Of a stretch of 64,000 nt of DNA, positions 58,158-64,000 are shown in pieces; position 1 is the stretch's first letter, and every line of letters begins with the position of its first letter. Made by a program: the position numbers and the translations under genes. The notes below the pieces were generated by a model. The model was not told where the DNA came from and did not search any database. It worked only from the letters and a program-made list of their open reading frames with translations. The stretch lies in NCBI RefSeq assembly GCF_023571765.1, contig NZ_JAMJXC010000005.1, forward strand, positions 62,001-126,000, written 5' to 3'. The DNA comes from Xanthobacter aminoxidans (GTDB taxonomy: Bacteria; Pseudomonadota; Alphaproteobacteria; Rhizobiales; Xanthobacteraceae).

Positions 58158-59656
58158 CGATAGAGCCAGGTTTCGGTGAGGGGCACATCGCCCTTCATGA
58201 GACGCGCCCGCAATTCCGAGAGGTTCGCGCCCTTCGGCTCGAAGGCGAAGGAGAGACGGGCGCCGGAGATTTCCGGATTGGGTTGGAGCACCACGTCGCG
58301 GACCTCTCCCGCGCTGGCGGAGACATCCAGCCGGATGCCGTCCGGCGTCAGCCCCGCCATAGGGCCGTCCACCAGATCGATGACGAACAGCCGACGCTCG
58401 TCGGTGCCACCCGCACGCGTGCCGGCCACGCGGCCGAGGGCCGGCGGAGTGGGCATGTCCCACGTCCAGTGCAGGCGATAGGTGTAGGTGTATTCGCTGC
58501 CCTTGCGCAGGGTGTCCTTGGGGCGCCAGAAGGCGACGACGTTGTCGTGGACTTCCTGCGGCGTGGGGATCTCCACCAGATGCACCGCGCCTTCGCCCCA
58601 GTCGCCGATGGGCTCCACCCACACGCTCGGCCGCTTCTCGTAGCGAGCTTCCAGATCCTGATAGTCGAAGAAGGAGCGCTGGCGCTGCATCAGGCCGAAG
58701 CCGCGCATGTTCGAGCCGGAGAACACGCTGATCTGCAATCGCCCCGGATTTGAAAGGGGGCGCCAGAGCTGCTCGCCGGTGCCGTCGGTGATGGCGAGCC
58801 CTTCGGCGTCGCGGACGGCGGGGCGGAAATCGTCGAAGCCGGCATGATCGGCCGGTCCGAACAGGAACATACTGGTGAGCGGCGCGATGCCCGCCTCGGT
58901 CAGGTCCGCACGCGGGTAGAGCGCCATCTCAACCGTCATCACGGTGGCATCGCCGGGGCGGATGGTGAAGCGATGGGCCGCGGTGGCGCTCGGGCTGTCG
59001 AGCAGAGCGTGAACCACGATGGAGGGCACATCCGGTCGTGGCTGCTCCACATAGAAGGCCTTGAAGACAGGGAATTCCTCGCCGGAGGCCGAAGCCGTCT
59101 TCACCGCCAGACCCCGCGCGGAGGTGCCGTAGCCCTGCCCCTTGGCGACGGCGCGGAAATAGCTCGCGCCCTGAAATACCGCGATCTCGTCGAGATAATC
59201 GGGGCGGTTCAGGGGGCCGTGCAGGCGGAAGCCGGAGAAGCCGAGGTCGGTGCCGGGCTGGGGCGTCTTCAGCCCGTGCTCGAAACGGAACAGGCCGGGA
59301 TCATAGGCGATGCGCCGTGCCCGCCCCTCGGCCACCACGAAGACATCCACCTGATCGCGGAACAGGAAGCCTCGATGCAGCAGCTGCATCTCGAACGGCA
59401 ACCGCTGGCCGCGCCAGATCGAACGATCGGCGTTGAAACGGATGTTGCGGTAGTCGTCATAGCTGAGCTTGTCGAGCTCCGCCGGCAACGACTGGTTGCC
59501 CTGCTTGAAGGGTTTGGCGGCAAGCTGGCGCGCCGTGTTGCGTACCGTGTCGGCATCGAACCGCTCGCCCTCCTGGGCAAGCGCGGGATGAGCTGCGGCG
59601 GCCTGAAGAGCCGAAAGCGCAGTCGCACCCAGCATGAATGATCGGCGGTCGAGCAA
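58145..59656 (-). CDS. mdoG: Periplasmic glucan biosynthesis protein MdoG/MdoD family
   Basis: 503 residues if the TTG at 59656 is used; GAAGGGA lies 4 to 11 bases upstream, and the protein then begins with a short twin-arginine signal (LDRRSFMLGATALSAL) ending near PALAQ. The periplasmic domain has KPFKQGNQSLPAELDKLSYDDYRNI, YRLHWTWDMP and the C-terminal Ig-like region. Sec-exported MdoG and Tat-exported MdoD are homologues; the Tat-like signal is MdoD-like, while operon pairing with mdoH is MdoG-like. Upstream ATG codons would put the signal in the middle of the protein and are unlikely. Branches or shapes the glucan made by MdoH. Confidence 0.85.
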   Translation of the reverse strand: MLDRRSFMLGATALSALQAAAAHPALAQEGERFDADTVRNTARQLAAKPFKQGNQSLPAELDKLSYDDYRNIRFNADRSIWRGQRLPFEMQLLHRGFLFRDQVDVFVVAEGRARRIAYDPGLFRFEHGLKTPQPGTDLGFSGFRLHGPLNRPDYLDEIAVFQGASYFRAVAKGQGYGTSARGLAVKTASASGEEFPVFKAFYVEQPRPDVPSIVVHALLDSPSATAAHRFTIRPGDATVMTVEMALYPRADLTEAGIAPLTSMFLFGPADHAGFDDFRPAVRDAEGLAITDGTGEQLWRPLSNPGRLQISVFSGSNMRGFGLMQRQRSFFDYQDLEARYEKRPSVWVEPIGDWGEGAVHLVEIPTPQEVHDNVVAFWRPKDTLRKGSEYTYTYRLHWTWDMPTPPALGRVAGTRAGGTDERRLFVIDLVDGPMAGLTPDGIRLDVSASAGEVRDVVLQPNPEISGARLSFAFEPKGANLSELRARLMKGDVPLTETWLYRWTP

Positions 59657-59814
59657 TGCGTCCCTTCGCCCCCGGATGTTCGGACATGCCTCTGCGGCAT
59701 CTCGGAAGGAAGGCGCGAAGGCGGGTTCGGGTTCCACGGCGGGAGCGCGACATTGGGTCTCGCAGGCGGGGGAGGCGGGCAACGGCGGTTCGTGAAAGAA
59801 CCGCCGCCCCGGTC

Positions 59815-61245
59815 CTAGCGGCCTTGCGTTCCGGTCGGAACTGCCGCGTCGGCGAGGGCGCGGATGCCCGGCCGGTAGGCTTTCCCCGTGGGGCCGGTGG
59901 GAAGCGCGGCCACCACATGGATGGCGTCCGGCACCTTGAACCGCTCGATGCGCGCCGCGCACCACGCCCGCAGTTCATCCGCAGAGGCAGAGCTTCCCGC
60001 CCGCAGCACAACTGCTGCATGGAGCGCCTCGCCGAGGCGCGGGTCGGGCACGCCAGCCGCGAGGGCCTGGGCGACGGCGGGATGGGCGCAGAGCACCGTC
60101 TCGATCTCCGCCGGGGCGATCTTGTTGCCGCCGCGGGAGACGATCTCCTTGATGCGCCCCACGATCTCCACGCACCCATCCGGCCGTCGCCGTGCCACGT
60201 CGCCGGTGCGGAAAAAGCCGTCGCGGAAGGCGGTCTGCGTCAGGTCGGGATTGTCGAGATAGCCGATCATGCCGAAGGGCGTGCGGATGAGCAGTTCGCC
60301 CGCTGCGTCCGGCCCCGCGCCCGTGGCTCCCGCGGCAGGATCGTCCGAGATGAGGTAGTCGATGCCCGGCGTCGGCCGGCCGATGGAGCCGCGTCCCGTC
60401 TCCGCGTCCGCCGGCCTCAGGCAGAAGTCGCAGGAGCCGGTCTCGGTGAGACCGTAGAGGTCGAACACGCCGGCACAGGGCAGTTGCGTCGCGATCGCCC
60501 CGGCCAGATGCGTTCCCAGCCCTTCGCCGCCGGTGAGGATAGTGCGCAATTGCGGTGCCGCCACCTCGCCCTCACCGAACAAGGTGCGCAGCATGGAGGG
60601 GACGGTCGCGAGTACGGTGGTGTCGGGAAGACGCGTCTTGAGGCCGGCGGGCGTGAACTTGCCCACCAGTTCGAGCCGCGCGCCCGTCTTCAGGGAGAGC
60701 AGCGCCACCCACAGGCCGAAGATGAAGATGAGCTGGAGCGGCAGCACCACCTTGTCGTTGGGCGTCAGGGCGAGCAGGTCCTGAAGCGCATCGAGTTTTC
60801 CGGCGAAGCGGTCATGGGCGAGCACCACGCCCTTGGGCTTGCCGGTGGAGCCGGAGGTGAAGACGATGAGCGCCGCGCCGTCGAGCAGCGGGCGGGCCGG
60901 CGGTGGCGTTTCCGCGAGGCGTGTCACGGTGCCATCCGCCACAAGGAACCGGGCGCCGGTCTGCTCGAGGATGGTGGCACGGGTCATCTCGGCCGCGCCG
61001 GCGTGGAGCGGCACCGCGACGCCGCCCGCCTGCCAGACGCCGAAGAAAGAGGCGAGGTCCGCGGCGCGATTGGCCACGGCGACGATCACCGGCTCATCCG
61101 GCGTGAGACCGTCCGCGCGCAGCTGCGCAGCGAGGCTGGAGGCGGCGGCACGCAGAGCGTCGGCGGTGTGAGCCGCGCCGCCGTCCTCGGCCACGGTGCC
61201 GGCCGCTTCGTCCAGAATGCGGCAGAGCGCGCCCGGTTTCGCCAT
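59815..61245 (-). CDS. Class I adenylate-forming acyl-CoA synthetase
   Basis: 476 residues from the ATG at 61245, after GAGGAGG. A3 IVFTSGSTGKPKGVVL near 135, A5 LYGLTETGSCD, A7 FFRTGDVARRR, A8 GRIKEIVSRGGNKIAP and the C-terminal Lys in PTGPTGKAYR. Shorter than typical (N-terminal part reduced). Ten bases behind the enoyl-CoA hydratase gene, in a run with an MFS carrier and a binding protein. Likely activates the imported acid; substrate not evident. Confidence 0.87.
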   Translation of the reverse strand: MAKPGALCRILDEAAGTVAEDGGAAHTADALRAAASSLAAQLRADGLTPDEPVIVAVANRAADLASFFGVWQAGGVAVPLHAGAAEMTRATILEQTGARFLVADGTVTRLAETPPPARPLLDGAALIVFTSGSTGKPKGVVLAHDRFAGKLDALQDLLALTPNDKVVLPLQLIFIFGLWVALLSLKTGARLELVGKFTPAGLKTRLPDTTVLATVPSMLRTLFGEGEVAAPQLRTILTGGEGLGTHLAGAIATQLPCAGVFDLYGLTETGSCDFCLRPADAETGRGSIGRPTPGIDYLISDDPAAGATGAGPDAAGELLIRTPFGMIGYLDNPDLTQTAFRDGFFRTGDVARRRPDGCVEIVGRIKEIVSRGGNKIAPAEIETVLCAHPAVAQALAAGVPDPRLGEALHAAVVLRAGSSASADELRAWCAARIERFKVPDAIHVVAALPTGPTGKAYRPGIRALADAAVPTGTQGR

Positions 61246-61255
61246 CACGGCCTCC

Positions 61256-62077
61256 TCAGCCTTCGCGGGTCGGGAAGCGCGCATCGCGCCAGGCGATGGC
61301 AGCGCGCAGGCCCTCGCGGCGGGCGACATCGAAGAAGGCGATCTTGTCGGCCGAGCCGGCGCCCTCGATGGAAAGGTCGATCTCCAGCGCGCTCTCCAGC
61401 GCCTGCAACATGCCCTGCGTTTCGAGCGCCCGGTTCAGGGCGCGCTTGGTTTCCTTCACGAGGCTGGGATCAATGGCACCGATGTGCCGGGCGATGCGCA
61501 GCGCCTCGTCCTCCAGCCGATCGGCGGGAACGACGCGGTTGATCATGCCGATCTCGGCCGCGCGTTGCGCGCTCACCCGGTCCTCGCCGAGCAGGATGAT
61601 TTCCTTGGCGATCTTGGGGCCGACGATCCACGGCAGCAGCATCACCACGATGCCGGCGCCGAACTTCAGCTCCGGCTCGCCGAAGAAGGCGTCTTCCGAG
61701 GCGATGGTCATGTCGCAGGCCAGCGCCAGCTCGCAGGCGCCAGCGAGGCAGGCGCCACGCACCATGGCGATGGTGGGCTTCGGGCAGTGCCAGAAGCGCA
61801 TCACCGTGTCGAAATCCTTGCGCAACACAGGCCGCCACGCATCGACGCCCACCGGGCGCGCCTCCATCTGCGCCTTCAGGTCGAAGCCGGAAGAGAAGGC
61901 ATTGCCAGCGCCGCGCACGATCACCGCCTTCACGTCCGCATCCGCCTCGGCGCGGTCCATGGCGGCGTTGATCTCGCCCAGCATCTCCTGGTCCAGCGCA
62001 TTGGTGCGCTCGGGCCGGTTGAGGGTGAGGAGGGCGATGCCGTCGCGGGTTTCGTAAGCGATCTTGGTGAAGGTCAT
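61256..62077 (-). CDS. Enoyl-CoA hydratase/isomerase (canonical crotonase)
   Basis: 273 residues, ATG at 62077. Crotonase fold: LLTLNRPERTNALDQ, FSSGFDLKAQ, and both catalytic glutamates in GACELALACD and GEPELKFGAG. This contrasts with the crotonase-fold protein at 20030. In operon with the acyl-CoA synthetase and MFS carrier; likely acts on the CoA ester made by the synthetase (feruloyl-CoA-hydratase/lyase-like use is possible but unproven). Confidence 0.87.
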   Translation of the reverse strand: MTFTKIAYETRDGIALLTLNRPERTNALDQEMLGEINAAMDRAEADADVKAVIVRGAGNAFSSGFDLKAQMEARPVGVDAWRPVLRKDFDTVMRFWHCPKPTIAMVRGACLAGACELALACDMTIASEDAFFGEPELKFGAGIVVMLLPWIVGPKIAKEIILLGEDRVSAQRAAEIGMINRVVPADRLEDEALRIARHIGAIDPSLVKETKRALNRALETQGMLQALESALEIDLSIEGAGSADKIAFFDVARREGLRAAIAWRDARFPTREG

Positions 62078-62097
62078 GAAAGCCTCGTGGAGAGGGA

Positions 62098-63327
62098 TCA
62101 GCGCCGCCCGCCGGCCATGGCAGCGGCTTCCGGCCGGAGCCGCAGGCGCAGCATGGCGAGGACGCCGAGGAAGGGGCCGATGGCGAGAATGAGGAAGGCG
62201 AAGCGCCAGCCGAACGCATCCACCGCGTAGGGCAGCAAGTGGATGCTCACCAGCGTGATGAGAAAGCCGACGCAGGTCTGTACCGTCAGCATGGTGCCGA
62301 TGAGGCTGCGGTCGGACAGCTCCGTCACGGCGGCGGAGAACTGGGCGGAATCGGAAATCACCGTCACGCCCCACACCAGCGCCAGCGGCAGCACCAGCCA
62401 GATCGATGCGCCGAACAGGAAGCCGATGCCCGCCGCGCACAGCCCGCTCACCGCCATGGACAGCGCCGTGACGAAGGTGCGCCCCAGCCGGTCGGCCGCA
62501 AAGCCGCCGCCCAGCGCGCCCACGGCACCGATGGCAACCACGCAGAAGGTGGCGAGGCGCGGGTCGAGGGGCGGGGCATCGCCATAGCGCGCGGCGAAGC
62601 TCGCGGCGAAGAAGGCGCCGATCCACGCCCACATGGCGTAGAGTTCCCACATGTGGCCGAAATAGCCGAGATTGGCGAGCCGGAGCGCCGGCCGACGGAA
62701 CGCATCGAGGGCGTTGGAGAGCTTCAGCGGCGGCGCCTTCGCATGGTTGGGGCCGACCTTGGCGAAGCGGATGAGGAGGGCGGCCACCAGCGCGCTCGCC
62801 GCCGCGCCCGCCACCGGCGCGCGCCAGTCAAGCCCGCCGACCGCCGCCATGGCGTGGGGCGAGGCCGAGCCCAGCGTCAGCGCCGCCACCAGCATGCCGA
62901 TGAGCAGGCCGAGATCGCCCTTGGCCCAGGTGGCCGCGAGCTTCATGCCCACGGGATAGACCCCCGCCATGCACATGCCGGTGAGAAACCGCAGCAGCGG
63001 CACCGCCGGATGGGTGGGCTCGAACAGGAGGATGGCCCCGTTGGCCAGCGCCGCGACCAAGGCCGAGACCGAGAAGAGCGTCCTCAGATCGGCGCGGTCC
63101 GCGAGGGAGAGCAGCGCGCTGAGGAGGGTGCCGGCGACGAAGCCTGCCTGCACGGAACTGGTGAGCAAAGCCTCCTGAAACGGCGACAGGCTCCACTGCG
63201 CCCGGATCGCCCCCAGAGAGGCGGTGGTGGCGAACCAGGTCGCCATCGCCGCCACTTCCGCGACCACGAGGATCGCGAGGGAGAAGGCCTTGCCGTCCGT
63301 GCGGGCGGCTGTCGCCGGCGCTGTCAC
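62098..63327 (-). CDS. MFS transporter
   Basis: 409 residues, GTG start one base after the upstream binding-protein stop. Twelve hydrophobic helices with AADRLGRTFVTAL between helices 8 and 9; helix-1 loop starts WFATTASLGAIRAQW. A putative substrate uptake or export carrier for the CoA-activation pathway downstream. Sub-family not recognised. Confidence 0.83.
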   Translation of the reverse strand: MTAPATAARTDGKAFSLAILVVAEVAAMATWFATTASLGAIRAQWSLSPFQEALLTSSVQAGFVAGTLLSALLSLADRADLRTLFSVSALVAALANGAILLFEPTHPAVPLLRFLTGMCMAGVYPVGMKLAATWAKGDLGLLIGMLVAALTLGSASPHAMAAVGGLDWRAPVAGAAASALVAALLIRFAKVGPNHAKAPPLKLSNALDAFRRPALRLANLGYFGHMWELYAMWAWIGAFFAASFAARYGDAPPLDPRLATFCVVAIGAVGALGGGFAADRLGRTFVTALSMAVSGLCAAGIGFLFGASIWLVLPLALVWGVTVISDSAQFSAAVTELSDRSLIGTMLTVQTCVGFLITLVSIHLLPYAVDAFGWRFAFLILAIGPFLGVLAMLRLRLRPEAAAMAGGRR

Positions 63328-63328
63328 C

Positions 63329-64000
63329 TCAGCCGGCCTTCTTCAGCATCGGGCAGGCCTCGGGCGACATGGGGCGGAAGGCCTCGTCGCCGGGGATGGT
63401 CGCCACCAGCTTCAGATAGTCGTAGGGGCCCTTGGACTCCTCCGGCGTCTTCACCTGCCACAGGTACATGTCGTGGATGGTGCGGCCATCGGCGCGGATG
63501 TGGCCCTTGCCGAAGAGCGGATCGTCGGTGGGCATGGCCTTCATCTGCGCGACCACGGCGGCACCGTCATGGGCCTTCGCCTTGTCCATGGCGGCGATGG
63601 CCTTCATCCAGTGCAGCGTGGCGGCATAGGTGCCGGCCTGGTTCATGGTGGGCATGCGCCCGTTGTTGCGCGCCCCGAACGCCTTGCCGAAGGCGCGTGT
63701 GCCGTCGTTCAGGTCCCAGTAGAAGGCATTGGTCAGCATCAGGCCCTGCGCCGTCTTCAGGCCCAGAGAATGGATGTCTGACAGGAAGATAAGAAGGCTG
63801 ACGAGCTTCTGCTTCTGCGACAGGCCAAACTCCGCGGCCTGCTTCACCGAATTGATGGTGTCGCCGCCGGAATTGGCCAGCGCCACCACCTTCGCGCCAG
63901 AGCCCTGCGCCTGGAGGATGAAGGAGGAGAAATCCGAACTCTGGAACGGTGCGAGCGCATGGCCCAGCACCTTGCCACCGTTGGCCTTCACCACCTCGGC
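63329..64000 (-). CDS. ABC transporter substrate-binding protein, branched-chain type, 3' part
   Basis: 223 residues of the C-terminal half; the start lies beyond the right edge. Reads AEVVKANGGKVLGHALAPFQ at the edge and ends with AFRPMSPEACPMLKKAG, the same C-terminal signature as the proteins at 3390 and 17971. First visible gene of the minus-strand run to 59815, so here the orphan-type binding protein is tied to an MFS carrier and CoA enzymes, with no ABC membrane parts seen. Confidence 0.88.
   Translation of the reverse strand, partial: AEVVKANGGKVLGHALAPFQSSDFSSFILQAQGSGAKVVALANSGGDTINSVKQAAEFGLSQKQKLVSLLIFLSDIHSLGLKTAQGLMLTNAFYWDLNDGTRAFGKAFGARNNGRMPTMNQAGTYAATLHWMKAIAAMDKAKAHDGAAVVAQMKAMPTDDPLFGKGHIRADGRTIHDMYLWQVKTPEESKGPYDYLKLVATIPGDEAFRPMSPEACPMLKKAG

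Noticed and set aside
59657-59965. N-terminal extension of the MdoG/MdoD protein to an ATG at 59965
   Set aside because: It would place the twin-arginine signal about 100 residues into the protein.
1-64000. rRNA, tRNA, CRISPR array, insertion sequence or prophage genes
   Set aside because: None seen. No transposase, integrase or phage-type protein among the genes, no regularly spaced repeats, and no recognisable tRNA stem pattern in the gaps. A covariance-model scan would be the decisive test.

Overview
This is high-GC bacterial DNA, densely packed with overlapping genes. The gene content (stacks of branched-chain-type ABC transporters, Mo-hydroxylase genes, MdoG/MdoH glucan genes, GlxA-type regulators, many LysR regulators, DxDGT phosphatase at the edge) points to an alphaproteobacterium of the Hyphomicrobiales, plausibly Xanthobacteraceae-like. 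That placement is inference from gene style, not from a marker gene. No rRNA, tRNA, insertion sequence, prophage or CRISPR array was seen. Nearly everything is accessory catabolism plus uptake.

Layout. (1) 1-144: start of an MtnX-like phosphatase leaving the left edge. (2) 351-10169: a mirrored block, GlxA regulator / isonitrile-hydratase-like protein on each side, enclosing leucine-dehydrogenase-like, orphan solute-binding protein, D-aminoacylase-like amidohydrolase, CobW chaperone and D-amino-acid-dehydrogenase-like genes. A 10-base motif, GTAGAATGTC, recurs three times in its two divergent control regions. (3) 10475-16441: octaheme cytochrome c with HEAT and TPR repeats, divergent from a type I arylsulfatase, plus a small membrane protein. 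(4) 16602-30060: a tandem-domain HxlR regulator, an orphan binding protein, a CoA-ester operon (thioesterase, crotonase-fold protein, metallo-beta-lactamase hydrolase, SDR, CoA ligase), a three-subunit Mo/Fe-S/FAD hydroxylase, a Zn alcohol dehydrogenase and a CoxG-like protein. The CoA-ester operon and the hydroxylase operon share an almost identical promoter module. The crotonase and the SDR both lack their usual catalytic residues. (5) 30057-43390: cytosine-deaminase-like amidohydrolase, LysR, a complete ABC importer with a LivM-LivG fusion, two cyclase-family hydrolases, an amidase, HpaI aldolase, HpaH hydratase and an MFS carrier. (6) 43610-47724: two LysR regulators, class II aldolase, MFS carrier. 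(7) 47834-56009: two-component flavin monooxygenase, binding protein, AhpD-like protein and a second full ABC importer, with a divergent LysR. (8) 56034-59656: MdoH and MdoG/MdoD periplasmic glucan synthesis. (9) 59815-64000: acyl-CoA synthetase, enoyl-CoA hydratase, MFS carrier and a binding protein running off the right edge.

How it fits together. Each block pairs uptake (ABC or MFS) with hydrolysis or CoA activation and its own regulator, which is typical of a metabolically versatile soil organism. The best candidate for an undescribed system is block 4: an asymmetric promoter module shared by two operons, a single-chain two-headed HxlR regulator next to them, and enzymes whose folds are familiar but whose active sites are not. 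Block 2 is a second candidate, readable as isonitrile to N-formyl amine/amino acid to free amino acid to keto acid.
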